NCBI RefSeq assembly: GCF_900099775.1
Contig: NZ_FMTM01000011.1
Location: forward strand, 1-64,000
Length of the DNA: 64,000 nucleotides
Reading direction: 5' to 3'
From: Rhizobium mongolense subsp. loessense
Lineage (GTDB): Bacteria > Pseudomonadota > Alphaproteobacteria > Rhizobiales > Rhizobiaceae
The stretch's first letter is position 1, and each line of letters begins with the position of its first letter. Positions 17,213-25,419 of this stretch are shown here, in pieces. A model generated the notes under the pieces. The model had not been told where the DNA came from. It searched no databases and saw only the letters and a program-made list of their open reading frames with translations. Both the position numbers and the translations under genes were made by a program.

Positions 17213-17392
17213 AAAGGTCTAACGATGCTTCACCACGTATCATATTCGAGGAGCCTAAAGCTCACAGTCATGTTTTGCCGCTAGTTGCTCCGCCGCGAAC
17301 AGATCAGCAAAGATAAACGTCCAGTAAAAGCTGCCATATGTTTCAGACCACGTACTCTTCACCGTATCGTTTCGTCTAGGGGGACGAAGATC

Positions 17393-18631
17393 ATGGCTAC
17401 ATTCAACTGCCGGTTCTGCAACACCACACTCACTCAGACGGTCGTCGATCTTGGCGCGTCACCGCTTGCAAACTCCTATATCGCCGTCGACAAAACGCAG
17501 GATGCCGAACCGTTCTTTTCACTACACGCTTTCGTCTGCGACGAGTGCTTCTTGGTCCAGGTTCCTCCCATGGCGCCGCGGGAAGACATTTTCGACAGCG
17601 AATATGCCTATTTCTCCTCCTATTCGGCCTCGGTACTGAAGCATGCCCGCGAATATGTTGACCATATGGTCGAGCGGTTCCAATTCGACACTCGCCATCA
17701 GGTGATCGAAATTGCCAGCAACGACGGCTACCTTTTAAAAAACTTCAAGGAACGCGGTGTTCCAGTGCTCGGCATAGAGCCATGTCCCAATGTCGCCGCT
17801 GTTGCGGTAGAGGCCGGCATCCCGAGCAGGGTGCAGTTTTTCGGTGTCGAAACCGCGCGGGAGTTGGTTGGCGATGGCCTCACGGCTGACCTGCTGATTG
17901 GCAACAACGTGCTGGCGCATGTCCCCAACATCAACGATTTCGTCGCCGGCATCAAAATCGTGTTGTCGGCAACCGGCATCGTAACGATCGAATTTCCGCA
18001 TCTCATGAAGATGCTGGAGCTCAATTACTACGACACGATCTATCATGAGCATTATTCGTACCTGTCGCTCTATAGTGTCGAGAAAATCTTTGCCCATCAC
18101 GGCTTGACGATCTTCGATGTCGATGAGATCCCTCCACAAGGGGGATCGTTGCGCATTTATGCTCGCCACGCCGAAGATCAAAGCCAGCCAGTCTCGGTGC
18201 GTGTCGGCGAACTGCGTGCCCGCGAAATTGAAGGCGGCGTCAATTCTGTCCAACGCTACAGCAAATTTTCCGAGCAGGTTCACCGCACCAAGCGCGATCT
18301 GCTGCGCTTTCTGATCGATGCAAAAGAGAGCAAGAAGACCGTTGTCGCCTACGGCGCTCCGGCAAAGGGCAACACGCTTTTGAATTTCTGCGGCGTTGGT
18401 ACGGATCTCATCGAATATACCGTCGATGTCAGCCCTCATAAGCAGAACCACTTGCTTCCGGGGACCCGCATCCCGATCCACGCACCACAAAAGATTGCAG
18501 AGACCAAGCCCGATTATGTCCTGATCCTTCCCTGGAACATCAAGGATGAGATCATCAGCCAAATGTCGGAGATCAAAGGCTTGGGCAGCCAGTTTGTTGT
18601 ACCGCTTCCCAATGTCGAGGTCGTTGCTTGA
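17393..18631 (+). CDS. Sugar C-methyltransferase, NovU/TylCIII-type (412 aa)
   Basis: SAM-dependent methyltransferase with the three-part layout of nucleotide-sugar C3-methyltransferases. It has an N-terminal zinc-binding domain (CRFCN at about 6-10 and CDECF at about 48-52), a central Rossmann domain (VIEIASNDGYLLKNF, then GIEPCPNVA) and a C-terminal domain containing AYGAPAKGNTLLNFCG and DVSPHKQNHLLPGT. Conserved HEHYSYLS is the active-site loop of the family. The chosen ATG is preceded by GGGGGACGAAGATC. Family members methylate 4-keto-6-deoxy sugars; with rfbF and an RfbC-like epimerase nearby this implies a branched-chain sugar. The next gene starts within its stop codon. Confidence 0.9.
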   Translation: MATFNCRFCNTTLTQTVVDLGASPLANSYIAVDKTQDAEPFFSLHAFVCDECFLVQVPPMAPREDIFDSEYAYFSSYSASVLKHAREYVDHMVERFQFDTRHQVIEIASNDGYLLKNFKERGVPVLGIEPCPNVAAVAVEAGIPSRVQFFGVETARELVGDGLTADLLIGNNVLAHVPNINDFVAGIKIVLSATGIVTIEFPHLMKMLELNYYDTIYHEHYSYLSLYSVEKIFAHHGLTIFDVDEIPPQGGSLRIYARHAEDQSQPVSVRVGELRAREIEGGVNSVQRYSKFSEQVHRTKRDLLRFLIDAKESKKTVVAYGAPAKGNTLLNFCGVGTDLIEYTVDVSPHKQNHLLPGTRIPIHAPQKIAETKPDYVLILPWNIKDEIISQMSEIKGLGSQFVVPLPNVEVVA

Positions 18632-19938
18632 GCGCCGTCAGCGCGCCCGACAAGGAGCCTGCCGGCGCACGGATGTATGCCCTCATCGAGCGACTTTATC
18701 CGATCTGTCGCAGCATCACCGGTCCGGGCGTCGTGGAGACACTGGAGATCATCGGGCAGGAAATTCCTGTTAAGATTCATCGCATAGCAAGCGGCACAGA
18801 GATCTTTGACTGGACGGTCCCGCAGGAATGGAGCATCCGCGATGCCTATGTGAAGGACGAGAAGGGTAATCGCGTCGTCGACTTTAAGGCAAGCAATCTG
18901 CACGTCGTCAACTATTCGCGACCGATCCGCGCGACATTGCCGCTTGAGGCGCTGAAGCCTCGTCTGCACACCGACCCCGCCCATCCCGCTTGGATACCCT
19001 ACCGGACGAGTTACTACAAGGAGGACTGGGGATTCTGCCTCTCCCACAACGCCCTTGAGGCGATGAGCGAAGGATCCTACGAGGTCCTGATAGACTCAAC
19101 ACTTTCAGACGGCGAACTCCTGTGGGGCGAGTGTTTCATCCCCGGCACCACACCCGACGAAATCATTATCTCGACGCATATCTGCCACCCGTCGCTTGCC
19201 AATGACAACCTGTCCGGCATCGCCGTCTGTGTCGAGCTTGCTAAGCTTTTGATGGCATCACAGCGGCGCTATTCCGTGCGGATGCTCTTCATTCCGGGCA
19301 CCATCGGTTCGATCGCCTGGCTTTCGATGAACCGCGAGCGGCTGTCGCGTATCAGACATGGTCTCGTCGCCGTCAACCTCGGTGACCCTGGCATGCTGCA
19401 TTATAAGCAAAGTCGTCACGAAACGGCCGAGATCGATCGGGTGGTGGAGCATGTGCTGAAGGCAGCGGGGCAAGCTCATTCGATTATGCCGTTTTCTCCC
19501 TATGGCTATGACGAAAGGCAGTTCAGCTCGCCCGGCATCAACCTTCCCTTCGGCTGTCTGTCACGCACACCCTATGGGCGGTTTGCCGAGTACCATACTT
19601 CGGCCGACAATCTTGATTTCGTAAAGCCGGGAGCGCTTGCCCACTCACTCGAAACCTACGCCTGCGTGCTTGAAACACTGGACCGCAATCGAGCTTTCGA
19701 GAACCTTTCGCCGATGTGCGAGCCGCAACTTGGAAAGCGGGGCCTCTACGATGCCGTCGGCGGCAAATCCGACACGAAGACGCGTCAGTTGGCCCTGCTG
19801 TGGGTTCTAAACTACTCGGACGGCAAACATGATCTCCTCGATATCGCCGAAAAATCGGGTCTTGCATTTGGCTTGATTGCCGATGCCGCCGATCTTCTGC
19901 TTGGCCATGATCTACTTGCACCGGCGCAAAGGGACTAA
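18628..19938 (+). CDS. DUF4910 (DUF2172) aminopeptidase-like protein (436 aa)
   Basis: Member of the M28-like, winged-helix-containing DUF4910 family that recurs in polysaccharide and nucleotide-sugar clusters. Visible hallmarks are YPICRSITGPGVVETLEII, FDWTVPQEWSIRDAYV, the zinc-ligand region STHICHPSLANDNLSG (about residues 183-198), SPYGYDERQFSSPGI and EYHTSADNLDFV, followed by a C-terminal winged-helix-like part. Translation begins at TTG overlapping the methyltransferase stop (TTGA), a sign of coupling. The catalysed reaction is unknown; amide hydrolysis or formation on an amino sugar is a guess prompted by the aminotransferase-like neighbour. Confidence 0.87.
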   Translation: MSAVSAPDKEPAGARMYALIERLYPICRSITGPGVVETLEIIGQEIPVKIHRIASGTEIFDWTVPQEWSIRDAYVKDEKGNRVVDFKASNLHVVNYSRPIRATLPLEALKPRLHTDPAHPAWIPYRTSYYKEDWGFCLSHNALEAMSEGSYEVLIDSTLSDGELLWGECFIPGTTPDEIIISTHICHPSLANDNLSGIAVCVELAKLLMASQRRYSVRMLFIPGTIGSIAWLSMNRERLSRIRHGLVAVNLGDPGMLHYKQSRHETAEIDRVVEHVLKAAGQAHSIMPFSPYGYDERQFSSPGINLPFGCLSRTPYGRFAEYHTSADNLDFVKPGALAHSLETYACVLETLDRNRAFENLSPMCEPQLGKRGLYDAVGGKSDTKTRQLALLWVLNYSDGKHDLLDIAEKSGLAFGLIADAADLLLGHDLLAPAQRD

Positions 19939-19943
19939 GGATC

Positions 19944-20675
19944 ATGGAAAAATCTCTCAAGGGGCGCGTGGCAGTGGTGACCGGGGCAGCGGGCGGTATC
20001 GGTCAGGCGATCGTTTCAGCCCTTGGCGTAGCCGGCGTGACAGTTCATGCTCTTACCCGCGGCGGCGTCCCGCCGTCGTCGCTTAGCAACGGAGCGTCGA
20101 TCAGCTGGCATCACGTCGATCTTGCCGATGACCGGGCGATCGCCGAATTCGTCGCCCGTTTGCGGGTGATCGATTGCGGCATCGATTACCTCGTGCACAG
20201 TGCTGGCGTCTTTCGTTCAGGTGCGGTTGCGCAAAGCCCGGTGGAAGAACTCGATAACGTCTGGCGCGTCAATCTGCGCGCGCCCTATGTTCTGACACAG
20301 CTTCTCCTCCCGGCACTGGCCAGACAAAAGGGTTCTATCGCGTTCATCAACTCAAGCGTGTGGTTGAATCCGAGAATGGAGCTCGCGGGCTACACGATGA
20401 GTAAATATGCCCTGAAGGCCTTTGCGGACGTGCTGAGAGCCGAGATCAACAATCAGGACGTGCGTGTCCTCAGCATCTTTCCCGGGAAGACCGCAACACC
20501 GATGCAGGAAACCATCCATGATGCAAAAGCGCTTTCCTATCAGGCAGACGAGCTACTGCAGCCGGAATCGGTGGCAGCGAACCTGATCACAGCCTTGTCG
20601 ATGCCGTCCACCTGTGAAGTCACGGAGATTTTCATGCGGCCAGCACGACCGACGCCGCCGACCTTCAACGACTAG
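19944..20675 (+). CDS. Short-chain dehydrogenase/reductase (243 aa)
   Basis: Classical SDR: cofactor loop TGAAGGIGQAI (about residues 14-24), HSAGVF in place of NNAG, catalytic Ser in INSSVWLN, and YTMSK supplying Tyr and Lys. The NPRMELAG loop and C-terminal PGKTATPMQ are typical. It starts 5 bases after the DUF4910 gene with AAGGA upstream, so it is the last gene of the aminomutase-methyltransferase-DUF4910-SDR unit. It may reduce the keto group of the modified sugar after methylation; this is inferred from position only. Confidence 0.88.
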   Translation: MEKSLKGRVAVVTGAAGGIGQAIVSALGVAGVTVHALTRGGVPPSSLSNGASISWHHVDLADDRAIAEFVARLRVIDCGIDYLVHSAGVFRSGAVAQSPVEELDNVWRVNLRAPYVLTQLLLPALARQKGSIAFINSSVWLNPRMELAGYTMSKYALKAFADVLRAEINNQDVRVLSIFPGKTATPMQETIHDAKALSYQADELLQPESVAANLITALSMPSTCEVTEIFMRPARPTPPTFND

Positions 20676-21116
20676 GCATTCTTGGTGCCGCCATCCGCAC
20701 CGCCAGCGTGATTGAGCACACAGACGTCCCTGCCCTCTCCAGCATTCGGAATACCCACCTGTACCATTATGAAACGCCAGAAGCTGAACTTTGTTCAAAA
20801 ACAAATCTAGGGCGTAAAATCAAGCTTTTAGCTGCAGGATTTGTTAATTTTTTGTTGCTTCTTTCAATTTTCTGAAATAACGTTGTCGCAAATACTGCTA
20901 CGCCGTTCTAGGGATGCCGGTATAGACGATCGCAACTATTTGAAAGCGGTCGAATATTGGCAAAATCGGCGCTGCATTTCAGGCCGGATAACTATGCGAT
21001 GATTCTAACGCGCGTTTATTCTGCCTGTAATTAAAGGATCATAAAGTATAGCCTGGAATTTTTAGTGCCGACGTCCCCGCGCCATTTGTTTCTCGTACTC
21101 GCCTCGGGTTGCTACT
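20676..21116. other. Promoter region of the exoK-exoP operon
   Basis: About 440 bases with no gene. It is AT-rich from 20810 to 21060. I see no convincing terminator after the SDR gene and no clear regulator site, but its position makes it the likely promoter of the seven-gene run starting with exoK. Confidence 0.45.
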
Positions 21117-21986
21117 ATGAATTTCGATCAACCTTCACATGCTGACCGTGCGGTTATAGGTCAGGAATTCAGTTGCATTTTCCCGCAGATCTTTTCACTG
21201 ATCTTGCTAACCTGTGGGCTTGCCCCTAACGTCCAAGCCGCGGACGGGCGCCCTGCAGCGTCCTTCTTCGAGAGCTTTGACCGGCTCGATCCCAACTTCT
21301 GGTATATTTCAGACGGCTGGACGAACGGCGATCATCAGAACTGCATCTGGTCGGCAAAAATGATCAAGATTGCCGACGGCTTTGCGTCGCTGATGCTCGC
21401 AAAGGACACTGTCGATCAGAAGGCCATGCTGTGCGCAGAAATCCAGACGAAGCAACGCTACGGCTTTGGCACCTATGAGGCACGGATAAAGGCGGCAGCC
21501 GGGTCGGGCCTTAACTCGGCGTTTTTCTCCTATATTGGCCCCGCCGACCAGGAGGAGCACGACGAGATCGATTTCGAGGTTCTGGGGAAGAACAGTGCGG
21601 CTGTCCAGGTCAACCAATATGTGAAAGCCAAGGGCGGCAACGAAAAGCTCGTTTCGCTCGCTGGTCCGGCAGACGAGGGTTTCAACCATTTCGCCTTTAC
21701 CTGGGAGCCCTCCAGACTGCGGTTCTTCGTCAACGGCTTCCTCGTCAACGAGGTTACCGATACGCTTCGCATTCCGACGGCAAGGCAGAAAATCTTCTTT
21801 AGCCTGTGGGGAACCGATACGCTGACAGGGTGGATGGGGCCCTTTGCCTACAAAGGACCGGCGATCATGCAGGTCGACTGGGTGAGCTTTACCGCTACAG
21901 GCGAAAGATGTCTGTTTGCAGGCTCTCTGACTTGCGACGGGGCAATCCCCGTCAGCGCCCCTGCAAAGCCGCAGGAGAACCCTTGA
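21117..21986 (+). CDS. exoK: Secreted glycoside hydrolase family 16, ExoK-like endo-beta-glycanase (289 aa)
   Basis: Extracellular endo-1,3-1,4-beta-glycanase that cleaves nascent EPS and so sets its chain length. It has a signal peptide (hydrophobic FSLILLTCGLAPN, cleavage likely after VQA near residue 41) and the GH16 catalytic motif DEIDFEVLG (about residues 142-150, with the two Glu as nucleophile and acid/base). The flanking RYGFGTYEARIKAA and HFAFTWEPSRLRFFVNG are typical of the family. Length and fold match ExoK. Its stop overlaps the next ATG by one base, so translation with exoL is coupled. Order exoK-L-A-M-O-P matches succinoglycan loci. Confidence 0.94.
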   Translation: MNFDQPSHADRAVIGQEFSCIFPQIFSLILLTCGLAPNVQAADGRPAASFFESFDRLDPNFWYISDGWTNGDHQNCIWSAKMIKIADGFASLMLAKDTVDQKAMLCAEIQTKQRYGFGTYEARIKAAAGSGLNSAFFSYIGPADQEEHDEIDFEVLGKNSAAVQVNQYVKAKGGNEKLVSLAGPADEGFNHFAFTWEPSRLRFFVNGFLVNEVTDTLRIPTARQKIFFSLWGTDTLTGWMGPFAYKGPAIMQVDWVSFTATGERCLFAGSLTCDGAIPVSAPAKPQENP

Positions 21987-23170
21987 TGGCGCACGTGCTT
22001 TACCTAGTCCATGATCTGTCCGATCCGGCAGTTCGCCGGCGTCTGATCATGCTGACACGCGGCGGCGCGACGGTTGACCTTGCAGGCTTTTCGCGAGCAA
22101 AGACCCCAGGCGATATCGAAGGCATCAAACCGGTCAACCTCGGCAAGACGGCCGATGGTCGCTTTTTTCAGCGCACCTGGGCCGTTCTCAAGGCAATGGC
22201 AAGGCTGCGTTCTGTCCTTGCAGGCCTCACCAAGCCGGACGTGATCGTCGCCCGCAATCTCGAAACGCTGGCATTGGCAAACAGCGCCAACGGTTATTTC
22301 GGCGGGTCGGTGCCAATCGTCTACGAGTGTCTCGATATCCACAGGCTGCTTATCGGCATGGGTCCCGTCGCGCGCTCGATGCGATTTGCCGAACGTTGGT
22401 TTGGCCGAAACGTCAGTGCGATCGTCACCAGTTCGCCAGCCTTCAAGACCAACTATTTCGATGTGCTGTCTTTTCTGAAGGTCCCGGTCATGCTCGTCGA
22501 GAACAAAGTTTTCGCGGCCATGGATGACGGCCTTCTTCCCGCTTCGCAAAAACGCGAAGACCGACCATGGCGCATCGGCTGGTTTGGCGCGCTGCGCTGC
22601 AGGAAATCATTGAAGCTGCTTGCGCAATTCTCAAGGATGGCAAATGGCAGGTTCGAGATCATTCTGCGCGGCCGGCCGGCTTATTCGGAATTTGACGATT
22701 TCGACGCCTTCGTGGCGAACGAACCCTTCATGCATTTTTGTGGTCCCTACCGAAACCCGGAAGATCTAGGTCCAATTTACGGCGAGGTCGACTTTGCCTG
22801 GACGGCCGATTGTTTCGAAGAGGGCTACAATTCCAAGTGGCTGTTACCGAACCGGCTTTACGAAGGTTGCCTGCACGGGGCGGTACCGATTGCCGTTCAA
22901 GGCACCGAGACGGCTGAGGCACTTCGGCGACACAATATCGGCCTGATCTTGGCGGATGCCACGTCCCATGCGCTAAGCATGGCGATGGAGGGGCTGGACG
23001 TTCGGCGCTTTAAGTCCCTGAAGTCCGCCGTTGCCGCGTGCGATCGGCGCAACTGGGCGATCGATGAGGCTGACTGCAAGAGCTTGGTCGCCTGGCTCGC
23101 CGGCTTGGCGCCTGCCAAGCCTCGCAAAACTCCAGATCACTTTCCGATCAGTTCATCATTTGCCATATAG
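21986..23170 (+). CDS. exoL: Glycosyltransferase, ExoL-like (394 aa)
   Basis: GT-B-type transferase in the position of ExoL, which in succinoglycan synthesis adds the second glucose on the cytoplasmic face. It begins MAHVLYLVHDLSDPAVRRRL, has VIVARNLETLALAN and VYECLDIHRLLIG in the acceptor half, and WRIGWFGALRCRKSLKLL and EEGYNSKWLLPNRLYEGCLH (nucleotide-sugar binding end) in the second half. The start overlaps the exoK stop. Similarity plus synteny support the name; the exact sugar is not proven. Confidence 0.87.
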   Translation: MAHVLYLVHDLSDPAVRRRLIMLTRGGATVDLAGFSRAKTPGDIEGIKPVNLGKTADGRFFQRTWAVLKAMARLRSVLAGLTKPDVIVARNLETLALANSANGYFGGSVPIVYECLDIHRLLIGMGPVARSMRFAERWFGRNVSAIVTSSPAFKTNYFDVLSFLKVPVMLVENKVFAAMDDGLLPASQKREDRPWRIGWFGALRCRKSLKLLAQFSRMANGRFEIILRGRPAYSEFDDFDAFVANEPFMHFCGPYRNPEDLGPIYGEVDFAWTADCFEEGYNSKWLLPNRLYEGCLHGAVPIAVQGTETAEALRRHNIGLILADATSHALSMAMEGLDVRRFKSLKSAVAACDRRNWAIDEADCKSLVAWLAGLAPAKPRKTPDHFPISSSFAI

Positions 23171-23181
23171 GATTGAACGCG

Positions 23182-24180
23182 ATGAATAAGCACGTAAGTC
23201 CAGAAGATTGCTGCTTGATCGTCATTCCATGCCTTAACGAGCGAAACTACATTGGTGCGCTTCTGAACGGTCTGAGCATGGAACTTCAAGCTCCGGGCTG
23301 GCGCATTGTGGTGGCCGATGGCGGCAGCAAGGACGGCTCGCAGGATATCATCAAGGCCGCCTGCGCCATCGATCCACGCATCATCTTCCTTGACAATCCG
23401 AAGCGCCTGCAAAGTGCGGCAATCAATCTTGCAGTGGCCCGATACGGCCGTGATTTTGAATATTTCGTGCGCATGGACGCGCATGGGCAATATCCGAAGA
23501 ATTATTGCCAACGGCTCATTGCTGATGCCGAAATGACCGCTGCTGCCTCCGTCGTCGTCGCCTTGGAGACGACCGGTTTCAATACGATCCAAAAAGCAGC
23601 CGCGATTGCCCAGAACTCCAAGATCGGCAATGGCGGTTCTGCGCATCGAAACCTGTCGACGGGCGGCTACGTCGACCACGGACACCACGCCTTGATGCGC
23701 GTCAGCGCCTTTCTCGCCGTCGGCGGCTACGATGAGACCTTTTCCCATAATGAGGATGCCGAGCTCGACTTCCGCCTGAGGAAGGCTGGCTACAAGATCT
23801 GGATCAGCGGCACGACAAGCATGGTCTATCATCCCCGCGCAAGCGTTGGCGCACTGTTTTATCAATACCTCAATTACGGCCGCGGACGGGCGCGCAATAT
23901 CCGCAAACACAAGACAATGCCAGCTCTGCGCCAAATGCTGCCGCTTACAGTCGCGCCCGCCGTTGCCGGCACCGTGCTCGCGCTGTTTTACTGGGCGGCG
24001 ATCGTTCCAGCTTTCGCCTGGGCGTTCACCTGTATCGGCTATGGCTTTTATCTTCGCGTGCGCCAGCAGATGCCCCACGGACCATTGGCCGGACTGCTTG
24101 CCATGGTCATGCATGTAGCCTGGTCAACCGGTTTCTGGCTGGAGATGCTGTCGTTTGGTCCAAGAAGGAGCGTCTCATGA
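23182..24180 (+). CDS. exoA: Family 2 glycosyltransferase, ExoA-like (332 aa)
   Basis: GT2 enzyme in the ExoA position, the transferase that adds the first glucose to lipid-linked galactose. GT-A features: VIPCLNERNYIGALLNGL at the N-terminus, VVADGGSKDGSQDII, the DxD-like region VRMDAHGQYPKNY, and HNEDAELDFRLRKAGYKIW (base region). Two C-terminal hydrophobic segments (about residues 255-300) anchor it in the inner membrane. ATG 23182 is preferred to TTG 23173 because AGGA is better spaced. It overlaps exoM by ATGA. Confidence 0.9.
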   Translation: MNKHVSPEDCCLIVIPCLNERNYIGALLNGLSMELQAPGWRIVVADGGSKDGSQDIIKAACAIDPRIIFLDNPKRLQSAAINLAVARYGRDFEYFVRMDAHGQYPKNYCQRLIADAEMTAAASVVVALETTGFNTIQKAAAIAQNSKIGNGGSAHRNLSTGGYVDHGHHALMRVSAFLAVGGYDETFSHNEDAELDFRLRKAGYKIWISGTTSMVYHPRASVGALFYQYLNYGRGRARNIRKHKTMPALRQMLPLTVAPAVAGTVLALFYWAAIVPAFAWAFTCIGYGFYLRVRQQMPHGPLAGLLAMVMHVAWSTGFWLEMLSFGPRRSVS

Positions 24181-25121
24181 GCCGGCCACTTCTCATCGAA
24201 ATTGCCGTCTGCACATACCGGAGGAGCTCGCTCAGCGACACGCTGGCGTCGATTGCGGCGGTTGCTGTACCTGAGCAGGCCGTTCTTCGCATCATAGTCG
24301 CCGACAACGACATCGAAGAAAGCGCCAGGGGTGCCATCGAGGCAATCAGAGCCAAAATTGCACATGAGGTGATTTACCTTCATTGCCCTGCTGGCAACAT
24401 ATCGATTGCCCGCAATGCCTGCCTCGATCAGGCGACAGGCGACTATCTGGCCTTTGTCGACGACGACGAGCTGGTCACGTCGGGCTGGCTCACCGCCCTG
24501 CTGGCTACCGCCGAGCAGACGAAGGCAGCAGCCGTGCTCGGTCCCGTGTCGGCGCGCTACGGCAAGAATGCCCCCGCTTTCATGATTGACGGCGACTTCC
24601 ACTCGACGAAACCGGTCTTCGTCAATGGCGAGATCAAGACGGGCTACACCTGCAATCTCCTGCTCGACAGGAACGCCGAAGCCTTCCGCGGCCGGCGCTT
24701 TGACCTGGCCCTTGGTCGCTGCGGCGGCGAGGACACGGCATTCCTTGCCGACCTCCATACAGCCGGCGGCAAGATCGCCTTTGCGAACACGGCACTGGTC
24801 ATCGAACCGGTTGCCGCGGAACGGGCCTCAATCGGATGGCTCGCCGGGCGCCGGTTCAGGTCCGGACAAACCCATGCACGCATCCTGCGCGGGACTGCAG
24901 CCGCCCCTGGGTTGGCGCTGGAGATCGTGCGCGCCGCGCTGAAGGCACTGGTCTGTTTTGGCGCATGCCTTGTGATGTGGTTCCTGCCCGTTGATCGTTG
25001 GCGCCATGCCCTGAGGGGAATTCTGCACCTCGGCGTCATTGCCGGTCTGCTTGGCGTCGATGAAGCGATGCACTACGGAGGACTGAGTCCAGCCGCAAGG
25101 AGCAATCCCGATGCTGCCTGA
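24177..25121 (+). CDS. exoM: Family 2 glycosyltransferase, ExoM-like (314 aa)
   Basis: GT2 transferase in the ExoM position, which adds the third glucose of the succinoglycan octasaccharide. It shows IEIAVCTYRRSSLSDTLASI, RIIVADNDIEESARGAIEAI, NISIARNACLDQATGDYLAF and the DDDE metal-binding motif at about residues 97-100, then LGRCGGEDTAFLADLHTAGG. A membrane-associated C-terminal segment (LVCFGACLVMWFLPV) is present. ATGA overlap with exoA and an 11-base overlap with the exoO remnant show tight coupling. Confidence 0.88.
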   Translation: MSRPLLIEIAVCTYRRSSLSDTLASIAAVAVPEQAVLRIIVADNDIEESARGAIEAIRAKIAHEVIYLHCPAGNISIARNACLDQATGDYLAFVDDDELVTSGWLTALLATAEQTKAAAVLGPVSARYGKNAPAFMIDGDFHSTKPVFVNGEIKTGYTCNLLLDRNAEAFRGRRFDLALGRCGGEDTAFLADLHTAGGKIAFANTALVIEPVAAERASIGWLAGRRFRSGQTHARILRGTAAAPGLALEIVRAALKALVCFGACLVMWFLPVDRWRHALRGILHLGVIAGLLGVDEAMHYGGLSPAARSNPDAA

Positions 25122-25419
25122 TACCCCGCATATCCCCTACATTATTGCCGCCTACAATGCCGCAGGCACGGTGGCACGCGCCGCTCAAAGTGTGCATGCC
25201 CAGGAAGGTGTCGATGTCGAGGTGATTGTCGCCGAGGCGGCTGCCTTTCTGACCCTCGTTGACCACATCAAACGACGTTTCGTTGCGGATGCTGTGAAGG
25301 ACGCCCTGCGCAATCCGGCAGCAGCCCGTCATCTCAAGATGCCGATCGCGGCACGCATCAAGTCAGCGATGACGGCGCTGCAGACGCCTGTTTCGGCCGT
25401 TGAGCGGGTGTCGCAATGA
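25111..25419 (+). pseudogene. exoO: exoO remnant: family 2 glycosyltransferase with large in-frame internal deletion (102 aa)
   Basis: The first ~40 residues are a clear GT2 N-terminus (IPYIIAAYNAAGTVARAAQS, then VDVEVIV). Directly after that strand the sequence jumps to a C-terminal-like tail (AFLTLVDHIKRRFVADAVKD, then AARHLKMPIAARIK). The acidic, DxD and catalytic-base regions are gone. A complete ExoO is about 340 residues, so roughly 240 are missing with no frameshift or stop. The start (AAGGAG upstream) and the ATGA overlap with exoP are intact, so exoP translation coupling would survive. The product cannot be an active transferase. Confidence 0.82.
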
